A stretch of DNA of 64,000 nt from Prostheceraeus crozeri (taxonomy: Eukaryota > Platyhelminthes > Polycladida > Euryleptidae). Of the stretch, positions 23,800 to 33,746 are shown one piece after another. The notes under the pieces were generated by a model that saw nothing but the letters and a program-made list of their open reading frames with translations, had not been told where the DNA came from and ran no database searches. Made by a program: the position numbers and the translations under genes. Numbering within the stretch: position 1 is the stretch's first letter; every line of letters begins with the position of its first letter. The stretch lies in NCBI GenBank assembly GCA_907163375.1, contig CAJQUW010008702.1:117087-181086 (forward strand). Reading direction: 5' to 3'.

Positions 23800-24468
23800 G
23801 TTCCTTTTCCATATTTCCAGTTTAGTCAGTTCGAATCATCTCGTTGGCGTAGTCAATGTATCTGACTACATGTCCGAGATTTTTCTTTCGAGGCTGCTTT
23901 CTTTAAAGCAGGGCCCCGCTTGAGCGAGTTTGAACGTACAGGAATTAAGGGGCCGAAACGTGAATCTTGCTCAAGTTCCTGCTGATGACCTCTATTGCTT
24001 TTGTCCTCATCAACTTTATCACAGCATATATCAATTATCTGTTTTTAGTTGCACTTCATGTAACCTGTGGGAAAGCCAGATCGGTCCTTTGGAGGGATCA
24101 AATTCTTTACTTTTCATTATCTTCAGCTTCATCTTCTCACTTCGATTGAAGCATTTGTGTAACACCACACGTGGTTGACCAGTTATCCGCATTAGAAATG
24201 ACAGGTCTGTTTGTAATTGTATTTGACTGATAGCAGATTGGGATTTAGATAAGTTACAAAGTTTGAAGTATATAAGCAGACACACAAGTGTCATGTCTAT
24301 AATCACTCCTTTTTAGACGCTAATTTCATAAGTAAGTTGTTAGATTTATAATTTTGTTTAAAACGCAGTAATAAGTTATATTTTTTTTCTTCTTTCATTT
24401 TTTAGTTAGGCCTATAGTATTATTATTTTTCTTTATGATCTACCGGAGGTTAGCCTCAACCAATTTAA
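23800..24468 (+). other. Naiad 3' untranslated region
   Basis: Non-coding tail between the RT stop and the target duplication. It contains a small hairpin around cgaggctgctttctttaaagcag and the phrase ggggccgaaacgtg. A hammerhead ribozyme core could not be assembled. Short open frames here are by-products. Confidence 0.6.
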
Positions 24469-24951
24469 TTATGACGTTTTTGTTCTTCTAACGCTGCCTT
24501 CTCTGATTTATTTTTATTTACTGCTTGGACAATACCAGCTGTCCCACCTGCAACACTTCCTGCAGCTGCTATACCTCCTATTATTAGTGGAGTTAATGGG
24601 AGAATTCCACCATTCTTTTCTTCTTGTAATTGAATATTCTCTGTCATTGGTTTACTTATGTAATATTTCTTTTTGTCAATCGTAATAATTTTAGGTGTAT
24701 TTTTGTCAACAATGTTACGTAGTTTTAATTCAACAGTTTTATTATTTTTATTATTACTTTTCGCTTGCGACATTTTTAATAAAAAAATTTTAAGTTACGA
24801 AAAATTTTAATCTATTATAGTTATAAAAAAATTTTAAGTTATCAAAAATTTTAAGTTACTAAAAAATTTTAATTAACCTATCGACGAAGTCTTGGGTTCA
24901 ACCAATAGAACTTTGTTCAGAGGCTTTAGCCGATCACTTTTGTTCAGGTTA

Positions 24952-26281
24952 CTAACCAATCCTAGCCATCTTTCCAAGAATTTCAATAGAATATTTTACA
25001 TCTACTAGCAATAAACCATAAGTCATCAATGAAGTTGTGGAATCTTTCTTTTCAATATTAATTGTTACATCACAACCAGTTTTGATAATATCTTCAGATT
25101 GTGCACTTAAATCGAAACAGAAAACAGGATATAAATGTCTCCAATCTCCAGGAGTTAATTGTGGTTCAACTCCAAATTCTATACAAAGATTTCGATAAAC
25201 ATCATATCCTTCCATACATTGATTATTGGTATCATCGAATCTTAATGGATCAATTGGATAACGGGTTTGATTTAGTGAAACTTGTAAACTTCGAATTATA
25301 TTAATATGAAAAAGATTGTTGCTCTTATCAAAACTTGGAGAATCATTTCTTTGAAATGTTAGTAATAAATATCTTGGAGTATTCGAAGTTCTAGTAAAAT
25401 GCCAGTTAAATCTTTGTTCAGTAAAAGTTACAGAACTAGCAGTTCGCTTTAGAAAATTTACTGGAATTGGTTTGTTAGTATTTAATCTTTTTGCAATAGC
25501 TAATTCGACCTCTAAACTAGGAGTAATATGCTAAATCCATCATTCAAGTCTATCAATTTTTAAATATGCTTTTTTCCAGTCTTACCAAAAAAGATTAATT
25601 CATTATTTGCTGTCCGATGAATTATTAATTTAAATTCTAATTGATATGATATTTTGCCATAATCTAAATATCTGAATAATGGAGACAATGACCAATTTAC
25701 TGTCTGTTTACTTTTCTTGTTAAATTCACGTCTTTCTTTATATGCACTATTGTTTGTTTTATTTAAATGATTTGCAATATTTTCTACATCTTTCGCAATT
25801 CCTGCGGCATCTGTTCCAGCGTGAGTTAAATCATCAACAATTATACCATCATTAGTATCAGGAAACCAACCTTCGATTTCATGCTTTTTATTATTTTCAC
25901 CAATTGTTACAAATCTAAGCATTGTATCAATTACACCTGGAGAGTCACTTATTGTTTCTATATTTTGAGTTGCAACATCTAAACGCATTTGTGTAAAAAA
26001 TCTTGGAAAAAATTATTCTCTAATGCAATATTATCGGTATCTGGTAATGGTGTTGTAAAATTGGCATCACTATATAAAGAATAGTCACAGTGTAAAACGG
26101 AATCAGGTAAATATATATAACTTTGCTGATTATCAACTTCAAAAATTAAATCTCCTCCAGTATTTACTCTACTAGAAGATCCGGGATTCATAGTAATTCT
26201 TATATAGTCATTCTTTTTTTGATTGTAGCAGACGAACGGAGGATCGTCTAATCTAAATTTGCTTTCGATAAGAGAAGACAT
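24952..26281 (-). pseudogene. Polinton major capsid protein (double jelly-roll), broken
   Basis: Major capsid protein of the PY type, expected to form trimeric capsomers. The start at 26281 (tttttttaaaaATG) gives SSLIESKFRLDDPPFVCYN. A first frameshift lies in a T-rich run near 25985-26015, after LENNFFQDF. The second block (25560-25988) carries IDTMLRFVTIGENN and VNWSLSPLFRYLDY. After it come a frame change and two stops near 25530-25560, then a last block open down to 24952 with HLYPVFCFDLSAQSEDI and VTINIEKK. This ending is characteristic of Polinton capsid proteins. Total length of about 440 codons is normal for the family. The homopolymer position of the first shift leaves sequencing error possible; the stop pair does not. 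Confidence 0.8.
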
Positions 26282-26363
26282 TTTTAAAAAAATAATTTGA
26301 CTTTTTTGTTTTTTCTCAGACACAGAAAAAATTTTTCTAAAAAATTTTATAAAATATAATTTT

Positions 26364-26860
26364 AGAATTTTGCTAAACCAGCTCCGCTGTTCACACTATT
26401 ACCTCTTATTTCTTCAATTGAACGAACCGGTTCTATAACTACGCCTTTTTTCATTATGTTTACTATCAGACCCTGCAGCTATGTTAGCAATTTTGTTTTT
26501 TGTTTCCTCTGAAAGTTTTTTTAATTTTTTTAGTTCTTCAGAATCATTCTTAAGTTTACGAATAGTTTCTAGTTGTTTTAATTCGTTTTGTGACTTAACA
26601 GCATTTGATATGGCACTAGCTGTACTACCTATAGCAGCTGCTCGTTTGGCAGCAGATGTAATCAAATCTTTATTATTTTTAAATAAGTTAACGATACTTC
26701 CTATGCCAGAAAATATGTCAGCTCCGCTGTTTACACTATCTCCTTCTTTTTGAACTGTTTCTACATTGTTATAATGGTAAACAGATTTCATAGATGGTTC
26801 ATGTGCTATTTTTTGATTTGAAGCAAAATGTTTAAGATTGTGTTTATAAATTATAGGCAT
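26364..26860 (-). pseudogene. Polinton small virion-type protein, frameshifted near the end
   Basis: The start at 26860 (cctaaaaaATG) gives 148 codons. A central amphipathic/hydrophobic region (IFSGIGSIVNLF, ITSAAKRAAAIGSTASAI) is followed by a Lys-rich coiled coil (ELKQLETIRKLKNDSEELKK). Near 26446, in a run of six A, the frame can shift to an alternative C-terminus containing GVVIEPVRSIEEI and ending at TAA 26364. That ending looks more constrained than the RRSYRTGSFN end of the uninterrupted frame. It resembles small capsid-associated proteins in layout, but the family is not recognised. Confidence 0.5.
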
Positions 26861-27110
26861 TTTTTAGGAATAAATTTGTCTTTTGGAAAAAATATTTACA
26901 TTAAGATTTACGTGCGTCATCGGCTAAAGCCTCTGAACAAGGTTCCATCAAGATTTACGTGTGTGAATGGACAACAACTTCGTGATAACTTTATAAAATT
27001 TTGTGTTGCACTTTATCTATTGCGTCAAGCAGCGTGTGATGTATTTTAATTTCTTTTCTATTAACTTGCATTTTCTGCTGATTAATCTTCAACGCCGTTT
27101 TAAGAGCATT
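26861..27110. other. Intergenic with inverted copy of the gttcagaggctttagccgat repeat
   Basis: Non-coding gap between two minus-strand Polinton genes. The repeat block appears inverted at 26919-26938. The plus-strand frame here is a by-product. Confidence 0.5.
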
Positions 27111-27836
27111 CTATTGAACTTTAAGAACATCTAACTGATTTTTAACAGCATCTAACTGTTCTTTATTTCCTTTAGAGTTTTCTTGTAAATTTTTCTTTAA
27201 TTCATTTTCTATACTGATTCTAAGAGTTTTCAATTTATCAACTTTTTGATTAAGTGGGTTTACTTCATTTATTATTCTTTTCATCTTTTTCATTTGTTGA
27301 GTAATTTTATAACTTAATTCATCAACACTGTTTTTGAATGTATATTGTAACTTATTTAAATTCTTGAAAATTTTTTTAGGAAGTTTTTCTATTTCATCTT
27401 CTAATTGTTCTTTCAATAATTTTATCTGATGTTTATTTTTCATGACGGCAGATTTTAACTTTATAGAAAGTAATATTAAAATTTTTGATTGTTCTGAAAT
27501 CTTTTTAAAAAGTTTTGCTATATCTGCTTCTAGCTCTCTATCCTTTTTATCAAGTTTCAATAAAGTTTCGTTTAATGATTTGTCATTAAGTTTAAGCAAC
27601 TTTAATTCATTCATCAGTGGAACCAAAATATCGTTTATATATTTTTCCTTTAAGTCATTGATTTGTGTATCAACATATTGTTTATTTGTTAACTCTGTAT
27701 TTTGTTGCGGATGAATAGAAAGATGCAATGGACCGGGTAAAACGTCTCCAGTTTTCATGACATAATTTTCTATTTCTATTTCTGATTCACGATTATTCGG
27801 GATATATGCACCTCCACCAACATTTGGTAACATCAT
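27111..27836 (-). CDS. Fibre-like coiled-coil protein (Polinton)
   Basis: 241 residues, uninterrupted. The N-terminus carries GDVLPGPLHLSIHP followed by TELTNKQYVDTQI. This follows the pattern of viral and phage tail-fibre proteins, in which an MxGxLxL strand is followed by ATNKxYVD and then a shaft. The rest is a long coiled coil (LKLNDKSLNETLLKLDKKD, MKKMKRIINEVNPLNQKVDKL) without a recognisable receptor-binding head. It may be a virion spike or fibre anchor. It lies directly downstream of the polymerase gene. The start could be either Met of the MM pair; context ttaaataATG. The functional call is by pattern only. Confidence 0.5.
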   Translation of the reverse strand: MMLPNVGGGAYIPNNRESEIEIENYVMKTGDVLPGPLHLSIHPQQNTELTNKQYVDTQINDLKEKYINDILVPLMNELKLLKLNDKSLNETLLKLDKKDRELEADIAKLFKKISEQSKILILLSIKLKSAVMKNKHQIKLLKEQLEDEIEKLPKKIFKNLNKLQYTFKNSVDELSYKITQQMKKMKRIINEVNPLNQKVDKLKTLRISIENELKKNLQENSKGNKEQLDAVKNQLDVLKVQ

Positions 27837-28426
27837 TATTTAACAATAAAACATACATATGTCATGAAAATAAATTTTTTAGATATAAATTTTTAGATGT
27901 AATAAAATTTTTAGATGTAATAAAAAAATTATTATTCCCACGCGTCATCATCATCACTTAAATTACTCTCACAGACGATTGTTTGAAATATTTCAGCTTG
28001 AATATCTTCTGCGTTATAAGTTAACATAATTTCATTTTCATCAGGTGCTTGACGTTTAAGAATATTTATTTGACCAGAAAATTTTTTTTCTTCAGTATTA
28101 TTATTTTTATCAGGAATACTAATTCCAGTTTCTAAAGATCTTTTCCATGGTTTATTAACTGTAGTCGATAATGTTTTCCCCGAATATAATAATAGAAAAT
28201 CTTCCACTTTTACTTTATCTTGTGAATATCCTTTGAATGTTTTTTTTTCACTAAGTCTCCCTTGTTCATCTACAGTAATACAATATTTTATTTTAGGAGC
28301 AATAAACATTGCAAAAATAATTCCACCATTTCCATAATGATTTTTTCCTTGACACAATGCTCCCCCAACATATCCAGCAGCATCTAATTTATTGAAGAGT
28401 TCATTAGAAATGTATATTGAATCAGT

Positions 28427-29477
28427 GTTTTTTACAATTAATTGAAAACCACAATTAAATGCGCCATCTTCTGTTTCAATGTCATAAACATATTGTGGTT
28501 TATTATTTAAATATCTTACAGTGGTGACATCTTCGGTAATATTATTTTTAACTTGACACGCACTAAAGCATAATGGTTTATCTTTTCTTTCGCTTACTAG
28601 CAAATTAATACCTACAGATGAAGCCAAATTGTATAAACCACTAAAGGTTTCTTTATTTTTCTGTGTAAAACGAATAGTTGCATATTTCCTTGTAAAAAAA
28701 GATTTCTTGTCCCCATCTGCTGCATAAAATCCAACAAAGAACCAATATCTAATATTATATTCAGCATTTAGAACATACCATGGAACACGTTTTTCTCTAA
28801 ACTGATTATAATAATTTTCAGTAAAGTATATGGCATAATTGTTTTGGATTTTGAAAATTAAGTTTGTATACACTAGATGATCTCATTGTATTATATATTT
28901 TACAATCATTGTTATAGACTTCATCAATATATGTTTTTAATTTAATTAAGATGTTAAGATCTTGGTTATTTAAAGTACAACAATATCTGACTCCTGATTC
29001 ATAATAATAGATTCCAGCAGAGCCATCTCCTAAAAAGAACCCTTCTATAAATGCTTGCTTACATCTTAAATTAGGCGGATCATTAACATAAATATCACTT
29101 ACAATTTGTTTAAATGTGATTGTATTGTCGTGTAGAAATAATTTATTATGCAGTAAATTTGTTCCTATATTTAATTCTTGTGGCTTTATTTCATTACCTA
29201 TTTCATCTAACAATGAATGATCTTCAGTAACATCTACTATTCCCATTTTAGTTCTTATTCGATAAATACTTTTATTTGTGTAATGTCTAATAATTTTTTT
29301 TACTTTACTCCATCCATTATGAGTATAAATTTCTAAATTATCAACAAATGAAATTTCTTTCATATCACCATTAATTTCAAACGGATTAATTTTATAGTTG
29401 TTTACAATACTATCTATTCTAGAAATAAATAATAAATTATTCTTTCTCAATATTACAGGCGTGTCAGCTGTTACTGA
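28427..29477 (-). other. Intein in PolB motif C, with LAGLIDADG endonuclease
   Basis: Protein-splicing element of about 350 residues between the Asp and Thr of the polymerase YTDTDS motif. Block A is SVTADTPVIL (Ser1 at 29477). Block B is VTEDHSLL (29208-29231) with the TxxH-type His. Two dodecapeptide endonuclease motifs follow, FIEGFFLGDG (29022-29051) and FFVGFYAADG (28712-28741). The terminal block is YVYDIETEDG...LIVKN (28427-28492). The last residue is Asn and the +1 extein residue is Thr. The usual penultimate His is Lys. One frameshift near 28825 lies between the two endonuclease motifs. The insertion site is the same as that of PolB inteins in archaea and large DNA viruses. Confidence 0.88.
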
Positions 29478-30380
29478 ATCTGTATAATGAATGTATTTTT
29501 CGTTGAAACCATTAATTTCTAAAATAAAGTTATTCATGATTCTTCTAGAGTGAGAAAGAATAAAAGAACCTAAGTGTGATGGCATGAATGACGTCTTCCA
29601 ATCTTTTACAATATTAGCTTTAAGAAATTCATCATCTTCCATTTCTACTTTCGCTAAATATTGTTCATCATTTAATTTTTCATAATCTTTTACTTCTTGA
29701 GAGAAATTTTCTCAATGTATTCTCATTCCATAAATGATATTTAGTGGTTATATCTTTTTGCACAGTTTTGCCATATAGCGAATTCATCAATAATTTAATT
29801 AACTCATCGCCTACAGTATTTCCTTCTGTTTTATATCTTTTTCTCAAATGGAAAAGTTTTTCAATATATTTTCGAAATGGTGACACTTGATATATTTTTT
29901 CATAAATTATACCATCAGTAATATGTAAGATTTTTCCACCACATCTAACAATTTCTTGTATGTCTACAGAAGTTAATACATCATAACATATACCATTTCT
30001 AAACCTGATTACTTTTACATGAGAATTATTATTTTGATTTTTAACTTTATCTTTAATGGGAACTGCTAGAAAAAACATATCATTCGGATATTGAAACACA
30101 GAAACACAACAGAGAATATTCCAGTTTTAGGTCTAAATGTTTGAGTATTAAATTTATATACTATTTCTCGTTCTTCTTCTTGACGAAATTTTCTAGCTGA
30201 TTCAGCTGTAGGGTATTCTGAATTTTCATCATACATAGCTGATGGATATAAAGATGTTGCATCAAAAGCCATTAGAAATTCATTTTTTTGTTCAAGTAGT
30301 TGATTTGAAATTTTCTTACAAATTTCAGTTTTATTTCCTAAATCTCGATACTTTTTCATTAAATCTATTAAATTACTTGC

Positions 30381-30411
30381 AGGGGACAAAGTCCCCCCAG
30401 CGTAGCGACCA
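30381..30411. repeat. GC-rich hairpin embedded in PolB
   Basis: GGGGAC (30382-30387), loop aaa, GTCCCC (30391-30396), then cagcgtagcgacc. It is translated in frame as PGRYAGGTLSPA, which stands out in composition from the AT-rich gene around it. Related hairpins are at 20908-20920 and 32905-32931. Confidence 0.6.
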
Positions 30412-32513
30412 GGTAAATACTGTTTTATTATTGATAACAAGATGTTACAAAATGGCGATATGTACTTTCTTATATTTGCTGAAACTCTTCCACCTTTAAC
30501 AGATTTTCTAATATAATTTCTAGCCCATAAATCTATATGAGAATGAATATTTATACTGTGATTTTGTACGCTTTTCATCCAACCGTTAAATGTTAAAGCA
30601 GAGGATGTCAAATTAGTAGTCATATCTTCACCAACTAAATCTTGCATAACATTATTATATTTGTAGATACAAAAAGCTAAAGAAAGAATATCGTTAACTA
30701 AATATGGTCTCCATTCATTTTCTTTTTCTTTATAATTTTCATGTGTTATGTCTCCAATTTCATAATTTAATTTACACACATTTGTCGGAATTTTAAAATT
30801 CTCACACCATTTAGAAAGACTTGTTTTTGCATGTTGATAACTACATTTCATCATAATAGTTTGAAGTGCTAATTTACCTGAAGGTGAATTTTTTTCATAT
30901 TGTTTTTAAATCTAAAAGATTTTTGAATATATCTACTAACACATTCAGTTGTATAAGGATTTTTTAATGAAGCAGTTAATATTCCTCTTGAAGTTTTAAG
31001 AGGTGGTTTGGATAATTTGAAATTAGCTTTTATCGGAAAATAGGAATCAAAACCTGATGAATTGTGAGCTATTAAAGTTACTTTCGAATAATTAAATTTT
31101 CCAAGAGTTTTAAAAAATTGATGGATCGGACATGCGTCCTCTGGGTTTCCCCCGATTGGACATTCATCATCCTCAGTTCTCGTAAATATTTTCACACAAT
31201 TTTGAAGTTTATTAAATTCTAATTCAGTTAAATTATTATACTCATTAATTTGTTTTTTAAGTTTTTTAATTTCATCTTCATCTTTTGATCGTTTAATTTT
31301 AATCATATCACTTAACAAACGTGTTTCTAATTCTTTCAATCTTTGTTTCGGTAAGAAACATAAAAATTTATTAAAATTAATAGCTCCTACAGCATAAGGA
31401 ATAGGATGAGCTGTTGAACAGTTAGGATCAGGAAAAGTTTCGAGATCCCAAATGTATGTTGAACTATATTCAATTTTTTTCTTTGTTATGATTTTATATG
31501 GACGCGTTGTTAGATTTTCATCAGTAACTGTTTTATATATGGGTTTAAAATTATTTTCAATTTCTCTAATAGCTTTTAATTTTTTTGAGATTTATTAATT
31601 AAACAATAGTGTCCAATTGTTGAAGCTTCGTGAAAATAATTGTAATAAACATAATTATGAAACATTTCAATTCCTCTAGGATTTAAATGACGATTGGCAG
31701 GACTATAATATTGAACACATTCACCGAAATATTTATTGAATTGAGAAATTTTGCAGTTTGACATTACTCCTGTTCTAGATGTGGCTTTCTCTTTATATAA
31801 AAATTATTAAACATTTCTTTCATCATTTCTCCTTGTTCTTCATTAAAACCTCGTAAAACATTATAACATTTAATAAAACAAAAATCTTCAGAAGGAATAT
31901 AACAATATATTCACCGAAATATTCTTTGATTCTATATTTCATATTAATACCTGCACCTCTATGCGATCTTTGTACTATCTTCATTCCAAAATCTTCATAT
32001 CTAACATTACCTGTAAAAATCCATTCGTTAGCGTTAGATTTCTCTTGCAGATTAGAAAACCATGTTTCAAATGAATTTTTATTATAGAACGTTACGCAAA
32101 AATTTTGAATTATATTTTCCTGGTCCTTAACAACTTTTCCAAGTAAATTAATAATTTTACCATTTGCTAAAATTTTCCGCATATCATTTACTATATTAAT
32201 AAAAGATACATTTTCATATTTAATTTCATTTGGATTAAATAAATTACATAAATCATCACCAAGTTCATCCTTAATTCTATCACCAAAAAAGATATCAGTA
32301 ATAGGAGTTTCTAATATTTCTTTTGTTCCACGTTTCTGTTTTTTAATACTACGTTTAATATTACGTTTCTGTTTTTTAATACGCCTACTACGTTTACTAT
32401 GTTTAATTTGTGCATCAAACTCAGCAATTTGTTTCTTGATCAATTCATCAATCCTAGACGTTTGTCCGAGAGACATTTCACGATTCATATTTTTTAAAAG
32501 AAAAAATGTATTT

Positions 32514-32819
32514 TTACATATACACAGGAATATGTAATTGATGTAATGTTTCTAATTCATGTGTTGTTAAATGTTCTTTCTTAACCAACCACCATAAATT
32601 ATTATACGCTAAAAATACTCTGAAACTTCGTAGACAAATTGGAAAGTCTTTCGTTTTAACACATGGTCTAATACCATGTTTTGTTTTATAATCTGTAACG
32701 AGCGCTACGTATTTATGATGATAATAAAATCTAACTTCTTTCTTCGAATTGACAGGGTTTGTAGGATGACGATAATCTTTTAAAACTGGTACATGTTCTA
32801 TCTTGTAAGCATTCAACAT
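32514..32819 (-). CDS. Polinton small basic protein, unknown function
   Basis: 101 residues, rich in His, Lys and aromatic residues (KKEVRFYYHHKYVALVTDY, YNNLWWLVKKEHL). It has no signal peptide or membrane segment. It lies between the polymerase and ATPase genes in the same orientation, with an AT-rich run (aaaaaaaatATG) before its start. It is uninterrupted, unlike its neighbours. No family recognised. Confidence 0.55.
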   Translation of the reverse strand: MLNAYKIEHVPVLKDYRHPTNPVNSKKEVRFYYHHKYVALVTDYKTKHGIRPCVKTKDFPICLRSFRVFLAYNNLWWLVKKEHLTTHELETLHQLHIPVYM

Positions 32820-32904
32820 ATTTTTTTTATTTTTATTAATAAAAAATTTATAAGAAAAAATTATTCGATCACTCCGCGAAAATATTTTCTATCGACTTTC
32901 AGTC

Positions 32905-32931
32905 GGGGCGAAGCCCCTCGAGGCGAAGCCT
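32905..32931. repeat. Two adjacent GCGAAGC mini-hairpins
   Basis: GGGGC-gaa-GCCCC (32905-32917) is followed by AGGC-gaa-GCCT (32921-32931). Both contain the GCGAAGC heptamer, known as an unusually stable DNA mini-hairpin. They sit at the stop end of the ATPase gene and before the next minus-strand gene, in otherwise AT-rich DNA. Confidence 0.7.
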
Positions 32932-33694
32932 AGTCAGAGAACAATTGTTCGATAACTCTGTCATGAATTTTTTTATCAATATTAATTGTAATGAAGCCAT
33001 AATCTTTTGACCAAGCATTGTTACACGATTGTTTAAATTCATCTTTATTTCTTACGCATAAATCTCTTAACAAATCACTTAAGTTTCTTGCATTTATTCA
33101 AATAGTATAAATATATTTGCATTCTTTCTAATAACACTTCCATCTAATGAATACATACTTTGTGTTAAATAAAAAACACTACAGTTGTTATGTCTACCTC
33201 TTGTGAAATAATTTCTCTGAACTGACTGATTTCTATCATTAACACAATCATCAAACACAACACAATGTTTCATTGTTTTATCTAGTTTACTAGGATCTTG
33301 CATATTACCACTATCATCTATTAATTGTATCTTTACATGGTTATTTATATTGAATTCCACTAACTGATTATTTTTTTCTGCTTCTTCACACCACGAACTT
33401 ATTTCTTCTTCATCTTCAGATTTTTCATATTCTTTGAATAATGAAGCAATTGCTGTTTTTTTAAGATTATTTTCAAATCCATATTTTAAAAATTGATAGA
33501 CGGGTTGTTCTGCTGTTGTTGTATAAATTATAGATTGTTATAATCCAAAAAATTTGGGGTCGTGAGAATTTTAAATAATAAATATGTTTTTCTACATCCT
33601 GATCTTCCAAAAATAACTGACAAAACTTTATTAGATGAATTTGGATGATGATTAAATTTAAGTTTTTTTTATTTAATGGGGGTAGTTCACTCAT
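32930..33694 (-). pseudogene. Packaging ATPase (FtsK/HerA-type), frameshifted
   Basis: Genome-packaging ATPase of the A32/FtsK-HerA class. The start at 33694 (tattaaaaATG) gives SELPPLNKKN. After an early frame change, a Walker A-like GRSGCRKT lies at 33585-33608. Walker B VVFDD is at 33247-33261, and QRNYFTRGRHNNCSVFYLTQS is the sensor/arginine-finger region typical of Polinton ATPases. A further shift near 33095 leads to the C-terminal NARNLSDLL...IEQLFSD block ending at TAG 32930-32932. The Walker A Gly before Lys is Arg, which should abolish nucleotide binding. Length of about 250 codons is normal. At least three lesions. Confidence 0.85.
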
Positions 33695-33746
33695 TTTTAA
33701 TAAAAAAATTTTATTTTTATTTTATTTTTGAAGAAGAAGAAGAAAA

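Larger units (their letters stand above)
21176..24468 (+). mobile_element. Naiad-type Penelope-like retroelement, 5'-truncated, 3,293 bp
   Basis: Flanked by ttat at 21172-21175 and 24469-24472, inside a Polinton gene whose frame is restored across one copy. It encodes an N-terminal GIY-YIG endonuclease, then a CxC linker, then reverse transcriptase. This permuted order defines the Naiad/Chlamys clade of Penelope-like elements. The copy begins just upstream of the endonuclease, so the 5' region and any pseudo-LTR are missing. A 3' region of about 670 bp follows the ORF (23800-24468). Confidence 0.85.
20988..24773 (-). pseudogene. Polinton membrane-type protein gene split by the Naiad insertion
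   Basis: The gene starts at 24773 (attaaaaATG) and is interrupted at 24473. It resumes at 21175 and ends at TAA 20988-20990. Without the insert and one copy of ttat the two parts total 489 bases, a whole number of codons (about 162 residues), so the reading frame is otherwise intact. The N-terminal part is basic and Asn/Lys-rich. A hydrophobic stretch, LPLTPLIIGGIAAAGSVAGG, near residues 60-80 is probably a membrane segment. The C-terminal part has a VARGQGVVDNF motif. Function is unknown; it is probably a virion or membrane component. The next gene upstream in transcription order is the capsid gene. Confidence 0.7.
27932..32488 (-). pseudogene. Protein-primed type B DNA polymerase (POLB) with intein, multiply frameshifted
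   Basis: Replicative polymerase of the Polinton. From 32488 an N-terminal domain rich in basic residues leads into the exonuclease: Exo I YIWDLETFPDP (~31435-31467), Exo II AHNSSGFDSY (31040-31069) and Exo III YLVNDILSLA (30675-30704). Polymerase motif A is DATSLYPSAM (30234-30263) and motif B is KLLMNSLYG (29770-29796). Motif C is split, with YTD before and TDSIYIS after an intein (28427-29477). The C-terminus ends at 27932. The frame changes at about seven places (near 31900, 31770, 31575, 30870, 30100, 29690 and 28825), so it cannot be translated as one protein. The catalytic motifs themselves are conserved. A GC-rich hairpin lies in frame at 30381-30411. Confidence 0.9.

Noticed and set aside
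23930-24015. Hammerhead ribozyme in the Naiad tail (ctgatga and gaaac both present)
   Set aside because: The two core boxes are in an order and spacing that cannot form the three stems; the bases that should pair next to them mismatch. Naiads are also known to lack canonical hammerheads.
20988-24773. Reading the split Polinton gene as a spliced gene with a 3.3-kb intron
   Set aside because: The edges show a ttat target duplication rather than GT-AG splice sites, and the interior is a complete retroelement.
26481-27714. Plus-strand Ser/Phe-rich frames at 26481-26753 and 27442-27714
   Set aside because: Shadows of Lys/Glu-rich coiled-coil genes on the minus strand.
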